NCBI RefSeq assembly: GCF_019966545.1
Contig: NZ_JAIMIC010000012.1
Span: 38,125-102,124 of the forward strand
Direction: 5' to 3'
DNA length: 64,000 nucleotides
Source of the DNA: Heliomarina baculiformis
GTDB taxonomy: Bacteria > Pseudomonadota > Alphaproteobacteria > Rhodobacterales > Rhodobacteraceae
A model generated the notes under the pieces. The model had not been told where the DNA came from. It worked only from the letters and a program-made list of their open reading frames with translations, and did not search any database. The position numbers were made by a program, and so were the translations under genes. This document shows, in pieces, positions 50,724 through 59,947 of the stretch (position 1 is the first letter of the stretch; each line of letters starts with the position of its first letter).

Positions 50724-51584
50724 ATGCCCCAGCCTGCATTTCACTTGGTAGAACCGCTGCGGAAACTTTCCAGCGTCGTTTTCGCGTCGCCACATTCATG
50801 CAGTGACTATCCCGAAGAATTCCTGAAGCAGAGCCAACTGGACGAACACACGATTCGTTCTTCGGAAGATGCCTTCGTGCATCGGTTGTTTTCATGCGCT
50901 CCGGAGTTCGGTGCGCCCTTGCTGCTGGCTGGTGTCCCGCGGGCCTATCTCGACATGAATCGAAGCGCCGATGAACTTGATCCGGCCTTGATCGAAGGTG
51001 TCAGGCGTCAGGGGCATAATCCGAGAATCGCCAGTGGGTTGGGCGTGATCCCTCGCGTCGTGGCAAATGGCAAGGCCATTTACCGGGGCAAGATTCCCCG
51101 CGCAGAAGCAGCGACACGGATCCAAGATTATTGGAAACCGTATCATGCAGTTCTTCAGGATATTCTGAATCAAGCGCATGCAAAGTTCGGCGAAGCAATC
51201 CTGATTGACTGCCATTCTATGCCGCATGAGGCGATGGAGGGCAGTTCCCGGAATCGGGGGGGCATGCCGGAAGTCGTTCTCGGCGATCGATTCGGTGCTG
51301 CCGCCGGCAGGGACGTGGTCGACCGGATAGAGGCGTGTTTTTCCGTCGCCGGTCTTAAAGTGACGCGAAATGCGCCCTTCGCCGGTGCCTATGTAACACA
51401 GGCCTATGGCCGACCGTCGCGCCGCCAACATGCCATCCAGATTGAAATTGACCGTTCGCTCTATATGAATGAACGGACTATTGAGCCGGCTCCGCATTTC
51501 GAAGAGGTTGTCGGACTGTTACGCGGCGTCGTCGGGCAGATCGTTGAAATCGGTCGCGAATGCGTTCCACTGGCGGCAGAATAG
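50724..51584 (+). CDS. N-formylglutamate amidohydrolase family protein
   Basis: This 286-residue zinc hydrolase of the FGase family has VVFASPHSCSDYPEEFL (metal His), the Glu/Asp in SSEDAFVHRLF, GVPRAYLDMNRSADELDP, and the second metal site ILIDCHSMPHE. The typical C-terminal signature is AQ..G.PS..-like TQAYGRPSRRQHAIQIEIDRSLYMNE. It releases glutamate from N-formylglutamate in histidine breakdown, but no hut genes are near, so it may act on another N-acyl amino acid. A palindromic repeat follows. Confidence 0.9.
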   Translation: MPQPAFHLVEPLRKLSSVVFASPHSCSDYPEEFLKQSQLDEHTIRSSEDAFVHRLFSCAPEFGAPLLLAGVPRAYLDMNRSADELDPALIEGVRRQGHNPRIASGLGVIPRVVANGKAIYRGKIPRAEAATRIQDYWKPYHAVLQDILNQAHAKFGEAILIDCHSMPHEAMEGSSRNRGGMPEVVLGDRFGAAAGRDVVDRIEACFSVAGLKVTRNAPFAGAYVTQAYGRPSRRQHAIQIEIDRSLYMNERTIEPAPHFEEVVGLLRGVVGQIVEIGRECVPLAAE

Positions 51585-51634
51585 TCGGCGAACCTCTTTT
51601 TGTTAAGCAATTCGCGCCGCCTGCGGCGGCACGA

Positions 51635-51720
51635 TGCCTCCGGCGGGGATATTTGGGTACCCAAAGAAGCAGGGGCGTCTTCAACTTCTTTGGGTCTCAA
51701 ATATCCCGGGGTTTGGGGCA
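51635..51720. repeat. Dispersed palindromic repeat, copy 2 (between convergent genes)
   Basis: TGCCTCCGGCGGGGATATTT (51635-51654) is identical to copy 1. ACCCAAAGAAG (51659-51669) pairs with CTTCTTTGGGT (51685-51695), and GGGATATTTG (51646-51655) pairs with CAAATATCCC (51698-51707), making a long nested stem. It lies between the amidohydrolase gene and dinB, which converge here. Confidence 0.85.
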
Positions 51721-51756
51721 GAGCCCCAATCGGAGCGGTCGCCCAGCTTTTGCGCC

Positions 51757-53025
51757 TCACCGAAGCGCGCGGCCTTTCAGGATGGCATCAGGTCCAAACC
51801 TTGCGCGTATTGCATCTGTCGCATGCTCCGAGTTGATGCGCTGGGCATGGTTGGGGGCGAGCAGATCTGACTGTGCCTCTGCGCCTGACACTTCGCACAA
51901 ACCGGAAAGGCCGCAGCCGATCAGTCGGAATGGCCCCAACTCAGAGGCATGATCGAGGAGCGACCGAGCTTCGCCATAGATTGTGTCGGCCATGTGCGTC
52001 GGACTGCGCAGCTTATGCCTGCGTGTAATTGAACTGTGGTCGGTACGTTTCAGCTTCAAGGTAACCACGCGCCCTGAGAGGTTCCGCGCCTTTGCCCGGT
52101 CCGCGACCTGCACCGAGAGGCGCCACAGGTGCCCATCCAGCACCTCCAGATCAGCCGTGTCTTCATTGAAAGTCGTTTCTTTCGAGATGGATTTCACGGG
52201 CTCATTGGCGGAGACCCGTCGATGATCTTCGCCCCGAGCGAGATGCCACAACCTTTCGCCTGTGCTGCCGAAACGCGTGACCAACTCCTCACGATCCCAG
52301 CGCAGCAGATCCGAGAAACTTCGGATCCCGACCTTTTCGAGAGATTGCTGTGCCGATGGACCGATACCCCAGATGAGCCGCACGGGTTTGTCTCTCAGAA
52401 AATCCGCCGTCTCTTTCTTGCCGATGAGAGAGAAGCCGCGGGGCTTGTCTAGGTCAGAGGCGACTTTCGCAAGAAACTTGTTGTGGGAGAGACCAATCGA
52501 ACCGGTTACACCCAACTCGTCCTTCATGCGTTTGACGAGCCGGGCCAGCATGATCGCCGGGGGCGCTCCGTGCAGACGTTGGGTGCCCGTGAGATCGAGA
52601 AAGGCTTCGTCGAGGGACAATGGTTGTACCGCGGGTGTCAGGCTTTCCATCATTTTCCGGATTTCTCGGGAGACTTCGACATAAAGCGACATTCTCGGTT
52701 TCACAATTACCGCGTCCGGGCAGAGTTTCAGCGCCTGAAACATCGGCATGGCCGATCTGACGCCTCGTATACGAGCGATGTAGCAGGCGGTCGAAACGAC
52801 TCCCCGCCGACCGCCGCCAATGATTACGGGTTTGTCCGCGAGCTCCGGATTTTCGCGCTTTTCGACGCTCGCGTAGAATGCGTCACAGTCCATATGGGCG
52901 ATCTTCAGATCGAACAGTTCTTCATGCGTGGTAATGCGCATGCTGCCGCAGTACGGGCAGCGCGCTGCTTTCGTCTGGGAGGGCAATTCCAGTGCCCGGG
53001 CGCATTCGCGGCAGAGAGAAGCCAT
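51757..53025 (-). CDS. dinB: DNA polymerase IV with N-terminal zinc-ribbon
   Basis: This is a 422-residue Y-family translesion polymerase. The catalytic acidic residues are present in AHMDCDAFYASVE and LSLDEAFLDLTG. Steric and fingers regions contain IIGGGRRGVVSTACYIARIRGVRSAMP, and the little-finger domain contains KSISKETTFNEDT. An N-terminal extension with two CxxC pairs (CREC ... CPYC, residues 5-27) looks like a zinc ribbon, as in many alphaproteobacterial DinB proteins. The ATG at 53025 begins this extension; the frame is open further upstream without homology. No SOS box is seen upstream. Confidence 0.94.
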   Translation of the reverse strand: MASLCRECARALELPSQTKAARCPYCGSMRITTHEELFDLKIAHMDCDAFYASVEKRENPELADKPVIIGGGRRGVVSTACYIARIRGVRSAMPMFQALKLCPDAVIVKPRMSLYVEVSREIRKMMESLTPAVQPLSLDEAFLDLTGTQRLHGAPPAIMLARLVKRMKDELGVTGSIGLSHNKFLAKVASDLDKPRGFSLIGKKETADFLRDKPVRLIWGIGPSAQQSLEKVGIRSFSDLLRWDREELVTRFGSTGERLWHLARGEDHRRVSANEPVKSISKETTFNEDTADLEVLDGHLWRLSVQVADRAKARNLSGRVVTLKLKRTDHSSITRRHKLRSPTHMADTIYGEARSLLDHASELGPFRLIGCGLSGLCEVSGAEAQSDLLAPNHAQRINSEHATDAIRARFGPDAILKGRALR

Positions 53026-53125
53026 GGGATCGTTTCGTTTCGCAGAGACTGGTCTACATGATATGTCTTCTTCAACACCATCGCCAGTGCGTGAAGGTGC
53101 CGATCTTTCAGCCGGGAGTATGGGC

Positions 53126-53542
53126 ATGGAGTTTTCAGGTGCGAAAGTCGCTGTCTTTCTCGGCTCGCAATTGCTTGTCATCCGCAGGGACATGAAGCCT
53201 GAGATTCCTTTTCCGGGGTATTGGGATTTGCCGGGTGGCGGCCGGGAAAACGGGGAAACGCCGGAGGAATGCGCCCTGCGGGAGACTTACGAGGAAGTCG
53301 GTCTTAAATTGAAAGCAGAAGAACTTGTCTGGTCGGCGATTTCGCAACGTCCGGAGGGGCAGAGCTGGTTCTTTGTGGCGCATCTGCCGGTCGGTCGGAC
53401 ACGCGACATTCGTTTTGGAGATGAAGGTCAGGGATGGGATGTCATGCGCCCCGAAGATTATTGCAGCAATGCAATGGCGATCCCGCATTTTGCCAAGCAT
53501 CTGTCAATTTATCTGGGATTGGATCGGGCCGTTGCTGGTTGA
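53126..53542 (+). CDS. NUDIX hydrolase
   Basis: This is a 138-residue NUDIX pyrophosphohydrolase. The Nudix box reads GGGRENGETPEECALRETYEEVGL, with the REXXEE metal residues complete. The strand KVAVFLGSQLLVIRRD precedes it and PGYWDLPGG marks the substrate loop. The ATG at 53126 has a GGGAG site 7 bases upstream; the frame is also open from 53062. It is divergent from dinB. The substrate (oxidised nucleotide or other diphosphate) cannot be told. Confidence 0.88.
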   Translation: MEFSGAKVAVFLGSQLLVIRRDMKPEIPFPGYWDLPGGGRENGETPEECALRETYEEVGLKLKAEELVWSAISQRPEGQSWFFVAHLPVGRTRDIRFGDEGQGWDVMRPEDYCSNAMAIPHFAKHLSIYLGLDRAVAG

Positions 53543-53570
53543 TCTATGAGTTTGCCGACCCTTGACGAAA

Positions 53571-53594
53571 GACCCCCCGCGCTTTCGCGGGGGG
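53571..53594. other. GC-rich inverted repeat after the NUDIX gene
   Basis: CCCCCCGCG and CGCGGGGGG form a 9-bp stem with a CTTT loop, downstream of the NUDIX stop. No T-run follows on either strand, so this is a possible but unproved terminator. The rest of 53543-53767 holds nothing recognisable. Confidence 0.5.
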
Positions 53595-53767
53595 AGGTGA
53601 CGAACCACAGGAAGATAAGGTTCGTCGGGGGAGTGTCTCGCTGTCAGTGTCGCTCATAGGTGCATTTCCCGAAAGTAGGGATTGCCTTACCTAGGGTAAG
53701 TGAATCGAGATTGTGCCCTGGCGGGAACAAAACGGCGGAAATTCGCGGTCCAAATGCAAAAGGTTGC

Positions 53768-54469
53768 TTAATTGCTGACCGTTTTCATCTCGTCGAGAAT
53801 GGCTTCGACAGCAGCGCGGGGCGCGGGCGCACCGTAGACCGGTCGACCGACCACCACGTGATCTGCACCGTTCGCGATGGCTTCTCCGGGAGTGGCGGTG
53901 CGTTTCTGGTCACCTTTTGCGCTGCCAGCGGGGCGAACGCCGGGCGTGACGATGAGCCGGTCATGCGCTTCGGGAAGGGCGCGGATCGCGGCGGCTTCCT
54001 GCGGGGAGGCGATAACACCGTCCGCCCCGGCGTCAAAAGCGTTTCCGGCTCGGTTCAGGACCAGATCTGCGACGTCACCTTCTTTCATGAGCCCTGCGTC
54101 CAGATCAGCGCGGTCGAGCGATGTCAGGATGGTCACGCCCAGGATCTTGAGCTTGCTGCCTGAGGCGCCTTGCTTCGCTGCGCGTATCACATGCGGGTCA
54201 CCGTGGACCGTCAGGAAGTCGAGATCAAAGCGCGATAGGCCGCGTACGGCATTCTCGATGGTATTGGAGATATCGAACAGCTTCATATCCAGGAAAATGC
54301 GTTTGCCGTGTTCCTGGATCAACTCGTTCGCGAGAGCGAGACCGCCGGTGGTCAGCATACCAAGGCCGATCTTGTAAAAGCCGACGCTGTCGCCAAGCTG
54401 TTCGGTCAGGGCCAGCCCTTGAACGGCGTCTGGTACATCGAGCGCGACTATCAGCCGTTCATCGGTCAT
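53768..54469 (-). CDS. pyrF: Orotidine 5'-phosphate decarboxylase
   Basis: This 233-residue TIM barrel makes UMP from OMP. Motifs are LIVALDVPD (start), GFYKIGLGML, the active-site tetrad segment IFLDMKLFDISNTIENA (Asp-Lys-Asp), VHGDPHVIRAAKQ, LGVTILTSLD, VTPGVRPAGSAKGDQKRTATPGEAI and VVGRPVYGAPAP. The start at 54469 gives the standard length; the frame extends further upstream without homology. It is divergent from the low-complexity membrane protein gene. Confidence 0.96.
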   Translation of the reverse strand: MTDERLIVALDVPDAVQGLALTEQLGDSVGFYKIGLGMLTTGGLALANELIQEHGKRIFLDMKLFDISNTIENAVRGLSRFDLDFLTVHGDPHVIRAAKQGASGSKLKILGVTILTSLDRADLDAGLMKEGDVADLVLNRAGNAFDAGADGVIASPQEAAAIRALPEAHDRLIVTPGVRPAGSAKGDQKRTATPGEAIANGADHVVVGRPVYGAPAPRAAVEAILDEMKTVSN

Positions 54470-54589
54470 GCGGGATCTCCATCCGGGCTTTGGCGTTGAT
54501 GACGGCCACATAATCGAGTTCTGGAACCGATGCCAGTGCTTCGACGTTCGCCCCTTGTCTGGTCGAAACATTTGGGACGGAGCATTTTT

Positions 54590-56047
54590 ATGGCAGAAGC
54601 GGAAGATACCGGAAAATCATCGGGAGACAGCTCGGCGTCGAAATCGCAGAACGCGGCTGGGACGTCGGGGAATGTGGGGGCCAAAACGGCCCATTCTGTT
54701 GGTCGAACGAAATCGAAATCGATTGGCGTGTTTCCTATGATTATCGGCCTTGGCGTCGCGGTCGCTGTCGTCATCGGCCTCGTGATGAATTTCTCGGGCA
54801 GCTCGACCGAAAATGCGCAGGCGGCAGATCCAGAGGAGACCAGCGCCGCAGAACCCGTGTCTGAGGATGCAGCTTCTGTGAATGATCCTGAGGCTACGCA
54901 AGAGGCTGCGGCGGAAACCGAAGCGACCGAGGGTGAGGCCGAAACAGCTTCTTCAGAAGCATTGGATGAACCTGCGGAAACTTCCGGAGAACAAGCACCG
55001 TCTGACGCAGAGGGTGCAGCCGAAGTAGAAACGGAACAAGCCGACGCGAGCTCTGCCGACGATTCCGAAGCTGGCGATGCAAGCGCTGCATTAGCGGCAG
55101 AGGAGTCTGCGGGCGATGAGGACACACGCTCCACCACCGAAGAGCCGACTCCAGTTGCGGCGGAAGAAACCGAGTCGGAGACTGCCTCTGCTGAAAGTGA
55201 TTCCGACGAGACCACCGAGAATGCGACTGTAAATGGTGAAACCAGTGAAGCGGCTGCTTCGGGAGATACGACCGAGCAGGAAGCTGCTTCGTCGTCTGAT
55301 GATACTGCCGTAGCTGAGGAAGCGGAGACAGCATCCGCATCGGTAGAAAGCCCAGATAATGAAGGTAACACGGAACCGGCCGCAGCCGATGCGTCCGACG
55401 CCAATTCGGCAGATGAGACGGGTGAAGCCACCGAAACGGCTGCAAATGATGACACCGGTTCCGAAGAGGAATCGCCTGATGCAAGCGAGTCTACTGTGTC
55501 TGCGGAAACGCCCGGTAGCGACAGTACTGATAACGACGAAGCGGCTAACGGGACGATGGCGGCAACTAGCAATTCTGACGACGCCATGACCACCGAGACC
55601 GGCGAAGCTACCGAAACCGCTGCTGATGAAGAGAGCAGCACCGACGTCCAACCTGTAGAAGCCAGCGAGGGCACATCTTCCGAAGAAACGGCCAATACGG
55701 ACGGTACGGATAACGATGAAGCGGCGAATGTGACGACAGCCACCGAGGAAGAGACTTCGGCATCGGATCAGAGTGCTGCTCAGGAAACATCCGGGAACGA
55801 AGAAGATATGGCGATGGAGGAAGAGGCCGCGAGCGGTGATGCGGAGCAATCTCAACCCAATACGGAGTCTCAGGATCAATCGTCGTCCATGACGGCCGCC
55901 CAGATGGAAGCGCTTGAACAGGCAGCGACCTCGGCGCTCGAAGCGTCCAAGGCGGCGGCCAGCGCGGCGCAAGAGGCGGCGAATGCGGCTGCAGCGGCTG
56001 TTGAAGCTTTGCAAAAGGCGAATGAAGCGATGCAATCCGGCGAATAA
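54590..56047 (+). CDS. Single-pass membrane protein with long acidic Ser/Thr/Glu/Ala region
   Basis: This is a 485-residue protein. A polar N-terminus (about 45 residues) is followed by one membrane helix (GVFPMIIGLGVAVAVVIGLVMNFSG) and then about 370 residues of acidic low complexity with almost no basic residues. The C-terminal 60 residues are an Ala-rich helix (LEASKAAASAAQEAANAAAAAVEALQ) likely to form a coiled coil. Two diverged 60-residue repeats begin at 55418 and 55598 (both start TGEATETAA and contain TDNDEAAN). No family is recognised. The disordered region would lie outside the cytoplasm, probably as a spacer or adhesive segment. A terminator follows. Confidence 0.75.
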   Translation: MAEAEDTGKSSGDSSASKSQNAAGTSGNVGAKTAHSVGRTKSKSIGVFPMIIGLGVAVAVVIGLVMNFSGSSTENAQAADPEETSAAEPVSEDAASVNDPEATQEAAAETEATEGEAETASSEALDEPAETSGEQAPSDAEGAAEVETEQADASSADDSEAGDASAALAAEESAGDEDTRSTTEEPTPVAAEETESETASAESDSDETTENATVNGETSEAAASGDTTEQEAASSSDDTAVAEEAETASASVESPDNEGNTEPAAADASDANSADETGEATETAANDDTGSEEESPDASESTVSAETPGSDSTDNDEAANGTMAATSNSDDAMTTETGEATETAADEESSTDVQPVEASEGTSSEETANTDGTDNDEAANVTTATEEETSASDQSAAQETSGNEEDMAMEEEAASGDAEQSQPNTESQDQSSSMTAAQMEALEQAATSALEASKAAASAAQEAANAAAAAVEALQKANEAMQSGE

Positions 56048-56076
56048 CGATACTGCCGGAATGGTTTTCAGGAAAA

Positions 56077-56110
56077 GGCGGAATGGTTTTAACCCGTTCC
56101 GCCTTTTTTC
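56077..56110 (+). terminator. Rho-independent terminator after the low-complexity gene
   Basis: GGCGGAA (56077-56083) and TTCCGCC (56097-56103) pair around a 13-base loop that can pair further (GG/CC), followed by a T-run. Confidence 0.85.
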
Positions 56111-56163
56111 TTTCGAAATTGCCCAAGCCCCTCCGAATCCTCGCGAAAAGTTGCCTAGGATAT

Positions 56164-56191
56164 CTTGAACGGGCGAATGAATTGCCCATCT
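56164..56191 (+). promoter_or_regulatory. Heat-shock (sigma-32/RpoH) promoter of clpB
   Basis: CTTGAAC and CCCATCT are separated by 14 bases, close to the RpoH consensus CTTGAAA-N13..15-CCCCATnT. It lies about 75 bases before the clpB ATG. Heat-shock control of ClpB is well established in other bacteria. Confidence 0.75.
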
Positions 56192-56266
56192 TTCTATCGA
56201 GGCCCATAAAAAGGCGTGCCGCATAGCGGGCGCCGACAAGGCGGGCGCTTTATAAAGGAGAGAACG

Positions 56267-58885
56267 ATGGACTTGAACAAGTTCACGGAGCGGGCACGTG
56301 GTTTCGTGCAGGCCGCTCAAACAATCGCGATGCGCGAAGGTCACCAGGGTCTGGTGCCAGAACATCTTCTGAAAGCTTTGATGGATGATGATCAGGGGCT
56401 GGCGAGCAACCTGATTTCCCGCGCGGGCGGACAGCCTGCTCGCGTTGTCGAAGCGCTTGATCTTTCGATGGCAAAGCTGCCCAAGGTTAGCGGCGCCGCT
56501 GGTCAGGTCTATATGGACAGTGCGACGGGCCGGGTTCTGGCCGAGGCTGAAAAGCTTGCGTCAAAGGCCGGGGACAGTTTTGTAACTGTCGAGCGCGTGC
56601 TCATGGCGCTGTGCATGGTCAAATCGAAAGCCAAGGATGCGCTGGACGCAGGCAAGGTTTCCGCACAGGCGCTGAACGAAGCGATCAACGATATTCGCAA
56701 AGGGCGTACGGCGGATTCGGCAACAGCCGAAGAAGGCTATGATGCGCTGAAAAAGTATGCGCGCGATCTGACCGAAGCCGCCGAGCAAGGCAAGATCGAC
56801 CCGATCATCGGACGGGACGAGGAAATTCGTCGTGCGATGCAGGTTCTGAGCCGCCGGACCAAGAATAACCCGGTGCTGATCGGTGAACCCGGTGTGGGTA
56901 AGACGGCAATTGCCGAAGGGCTCGCGCTGCGCATCATCAATGGCGATGTGCCTGAGTCCTTGCGCAACAAAAAGCTGCTCGCTCTGGACATGGGTGCGCT
57001 GATTGCCGGTGCGAAATATCGCGGTGAATTTGAGGAACGCCTCAAGTCCATTCTGACCGAGGTTACCGATGCCGCTGGCGAGATCATCCTATTCATCGAC
57101 GAAATGCATACGCTGGTTGGTGCGGGCAAGGCTGACGGCGCCATGGACGCTGCGAACCTGATCAAACCTGCGCTGGCGCGGGGTGAGCTGCATTGCATCG
57201 GTGCGACGACTCTCGACGAATACCGCAAGTACGTGGAAAAGGACGCGGCTCTGGCGCGGCGTTTCCAGCCGGTGATGGTCAGCGAGCCCACGGTTGAGGA
57301 TACGATCTCGATCCTGCGGGGTATCAAGGAAAAGTACGAGCTGCACCACGGGGTCCGCATTGCGGACGCGGCGCTGGTGGCGGCGGCAACTCTGTCGAAC
57401 CGCTACATTACTGACCGCTTCCTGCCCGACAAGGCTATTGACCTTGTGGACGAGGCCGCAAGCCGGTTGCGGATGGAGGTTGACTCCAAGCCTGAGGAAC
57501 TCGACCAGCTTGATCGCCAGATCCTGCAGTTGCAGATCGAGGAAGAGGCTCTCAAACTGGAAGAGGATGCGGCGTCCCGGGATCGCCTCGAAACCCTGCA
57601 AAAGGACTTGTCTGAATTGCAGGAGAAGAGTGCCGAGCTGACCGCCGCATGGCAGGCCGAACGCGACAAGCTGGCCGGTGCGCGTGATCTTAAAGAGCAG
57701 CTCGACAAGGCACGAGCTGAGTTGGAGATCGCCAAGCGTGAAGGCAATCTGGCCAAGGCCGGTGAGCTTTCCTATGGCGTGATCCCGCAACTCGAAAAGC
57801 AGCTTGCCGACGCGGAGCAGCGCGAAGACAGCGGGCTGATGGTCGAAGAGGCCGTGCGCCCCGAACAGATCGCGAGCGTGGTCGAGCGCTGGACCGGGAT
57901 ACCGATGTCCAAAATGCTCGAAGGCGAGCGTGAGAAGTTGTTGCGCATGGAAGACGACCTGCACCGTCGTGTCGTCGGGCAAAACGCGGCCGTTCGTGCG
58001 GTGGCTAACGCGGTACGTCGTGCCCGTGCCGGGCTGAACGACGAAAACCGTCCGCTGGGTTCGTTCCTGTTCCTCGGGCCGACCGGTGTCGGTAAGACCG
58101 AGTTGACCAAGGCCGTTGCCGAATTCCTGTTCGACGACGATCAGGCGATGGTGCGTATCGACATGAGTGAATTCATGGAGAAGCATTCCGTTGCTCGCCT
58201 GATCGGTGCACCTCCGGGTTATGTCGGATATGATGAGGGTGGTGTTCTGACCGAAGCCGTACGCCGGCGTCCCTATCAGGTCGTGCTGTTCGACGAGGTC
58301 GAAAAGGCGCATCCGGACGTGTTCAACGTCCTGCTGCAGGTTCTGGACGACGGGATGCTGACCGACGGTCAGGGTCACCACGTCGACTTCAAGCAGACGC
58401 TGATCGTGCTGACTTCGAACCTCGGCGCGCAGGCATTGAGCCAGCTTCCCGACGGCGCGGATGCCTCCCAGGCGCGGCGCGATGTGATGGACGCCGTACG
58501 GGCCCACTTCCGGCCGGAATTCCTGAACCGTCTGGATGAGACGATCATCTTTGACCGTCTGGCGCGCAAGGATATGGATGCGATTGTCGATATTCAGCTG
58601 CGGCGCCTCAGTAAGCGTCTGGCAAGCCGCAAGATCACGCTCGAACTCGACGATGCGGCGAAGACATGGCTTGCGGATGAAGGCTATGACCCAGTGTTCG
58701 GGGCGCGCCCGCTCAAGCGGGTGATCCAGAATGCGCTGCAGAACCCGCTGGCGGAAATGCTGTTGGCCGGGGATGTGCTTGACGGATCGGTCGTGCCGGT
58801 CAGCGCAGGCGCGGACGGGTTGCTTATTGGCGACCGGGTCGGTGCGTCGAACCGACCCAAACCGGATGACGCGGTCGTCCACTGA
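56267..58885 (+). CDS. clpB: Chaperone ClpB
   Basis: This is an 872-residue Hsp100 disaggregase. The N-domain ([25 protein letters not shown]) leads to the first AAA domain with Walker [16 protein letters not shown] and Walker [12 protein letters not shown]. The coiled-coil middle domain (about 410-530) carries [12 protein letters not shown] and [16 protein letters not shown]. The second AAA domain has [16 protein letters not shown], and the end reads [22 protein letters not shown] precedes the ATG at 56267. It works with DnaK to resolve aggregates. It has its own heat-shock promoter and terminator. Confidence 0.97.
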   Translation: MDLNKFTERARGFVQAAQTIAMREGHQGLVPEHLLKALMDDDQGLASNLISRAGGQPARVVEALDLSMAKLPKVSGAAGQVYMDSATGRVLAEAEKLASKAGDSFVTVERVLMALCMVKSKAKDALDAGKVSAQALNEAINDIRKGRTADSATAEEGYDALKKYARDLTEAAEQGKIDPIIGRDEEIRRAMQVLSRRTKNNPVLIGEPGVGKTAIAEGLALRIINGDVPESLRNKKLLALDMGALIAGAKYRGEFEERLKSILTEVTDAAGEIILFIDEMHTLVGAGKADGAMDAANLIKPALARGELHCIGATTLDEYRKYVEKDAALARRFQPVMVSEPTVEDTISILRGIKEKYELHHGVRIADAALVAAATLSNRYITDRFLPDKAIDLVDEAASRLRMEVDSKPEELDQLDRQILQLQIEEEALKLEEDAASRDRLETLQKDLSELQEKSAELTAAWQAERDKLAGARDLKEQLDKARAELEIAKREGNLAKAGELSYGVIPQLEKQLADAEQREDSGLMVEEAVRPEQIASVVERWTGIPMSKMLEGEREKLLRMEDDLHRRVVGQNAAVRAVANAVRRARAGLNDENRPLGSFLFLGPTGVGKTELTKAVAEFLFDDDQAMVRIDMSEFMEKHSVARLIGAPPGYVGYDEGGVLTEAVRRRPYQVVLFDEVEKAHPDVFNVLLQVLDDGMLTDGQGHHVDFKQTLIVLTSNLGAQALSQLPDGADASQARRDVMDAVRAHFRPEFLNRLDETIIFDRLARKDMDAIVDIQLRRLSKRLASRKITLELDDAAKTWLADEGYDPVFGARPLKRVIQNALQNPLAEMLLAGDVLDGSVVPVSAGADGLLIGDRVGASNRPKPDDAVVH

Positions 58886-58892
58886 CGGAAAG

Positions 58893-58916
58893 GGGGGCTT
58901 CGGCCCCCTTTTTTTT
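58893..58916 (+). terminator. Rho-independent terminator of clpB
   Basis: GGGGGC-TTCG-GCCCCC is followed by eight Ts directly after the clpB stop: a stable UUCG tetraloop hairpin of classic form. Confidence 0.95.
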
Positions 58917-59145
58917 ATTGGTCATTTAAAATCAAGTATTTAGAGTGCTATGGTATTCATAGAGCCTATTTTGGAAGTCGGCGGGAAGAAAGTTTGCCAA
59001 TTTTGCGTGACGGGCCGGATGACAGGCTGGATATCCTAGGCGCACCCAGCGTGATACAGGATTTCATCGAAACGCTAGATACGCGGTTTGGATCGATTAT
59101 TTCGGCGACCGAACGGCGGTCACTGTTTAAACTGACACTGGCGAG

Positions 59146-59879
59146 ATGACCCTGTCCGGCGAGGGTTTCGTTTTCGAAGAAACGGATAACGGGTTCGACG
59201 TCTGCGGCGGCACCATCCTCGAGATCGACGTTGAGCGACACAGCCAGTACAGCGAAGTCTTTTCGATGGAAGAGCTCGATCTGGACTGGGCTGACATTGT
59301 TGCGGTCGTGGATGGTCCGGGAAACCTGTTGGATTACTTCAGCTCGATGCACTGGGAAGTTTACGCGGGCAAGATAAAGGACATTGGGGGCGGCTTTTTC
59401 TCCCGTGCGGGCGACTATTTCCACGTGGGTACGAAGGTCTTCCTCGGCGCCGGCCGGGACGAGTTCTTTGGCGGCGTTGCGCGTGATGTCTTGTATGGCG
59501 GGAATGGGGCCGATCTGCTCTTTGGTCAGAAGGGTAACGACAAGCTTGTCGGTCAGAAAAGAAACGACACATTAAAAGGGGGTGCGCACCGAGATTTACT
59601 CAAGGGTGGTGCAGATGATGATGGGCTTGAGGGCGGCGGCGGAAAAGACCGGCTCGTCGGCGGCAAAGGCGCAGATCGATTCATCTTTGGTCCGAAACAC
59701 GGTTCGGACAAGGTCCGCGATTTCGAGCTCGAGGTCGATCTGGTCTATCTGAGCCGGAAAGAGGTAGCGTTCACGCTCGATGACACCGAGGATGGCGCTG
59801 TCATGTCGATGGCGCGACGACCGTTCTATTTTCGGGGATTACTGCGGCGGACCTTACCGAGGAACACATCCTCTACTGA
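59146..59879 (+). pseudogene. RTX calcium-binding protein gene with frameshift(s)
   Basis: The frame from 59146 encodes an N-terminal beta-region (GEGFVFEETDNGFDVCGGTILEI) and then RTX nonapeptides (GNGADLLFGQKGNDKLVGQ, GGGGKDRLVGGKGADRFIFGP). At about 59808-59811 the frame breaks. The normal family ending (ATTVLFSGITAADLTEEHILY, then stop at 59877-59879) continues in another frame, consistent with loss of one base. In the present frame a 307-residue product with a foreign tail would run to 60069. Upstream, residues encoded from 58994 (FIETLDTRFGSIISATERRSLFKLTLA) also look like the missing N-terminus in a different frame, so a second frameshift near 59145 is likely. The function is probably lost. 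Confidence 0.7.
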
Positions 59880-59909
59880 ACGGTTTCGGCTTCGCAAAAT
59901 TTGGGTGAC

Positions 59910-59932
59910 CCACGCCAATTTTCTTGGCGTGG
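59910..59932. terminator. Possible hairpin terminator between RTX pseudogene and VPLPA gene
   Basis: CCACGCCAA and TTGGCGTGG make a 9-bp perfect stem with a TTTTC loop between the two converging genes. There is no clear T-run, so termination is only likely. Confidence 0.45.
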
Positions 59933-59947
59933 ATCCGTATCTTAACT

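Noticed and set aside
53026..53125. SOS box before dinB
   Set aside because: I looked for GTTC-N7-GTTC in the dinB-NUDIX spacer and found none.
54466..55743. Ser/Val-rich minus-strand frame opposite the low-complexity protein
   Set aside because: It mirrors the repetitive codons of the plus-strand gene, which has a good start, membrane helix and terminator.
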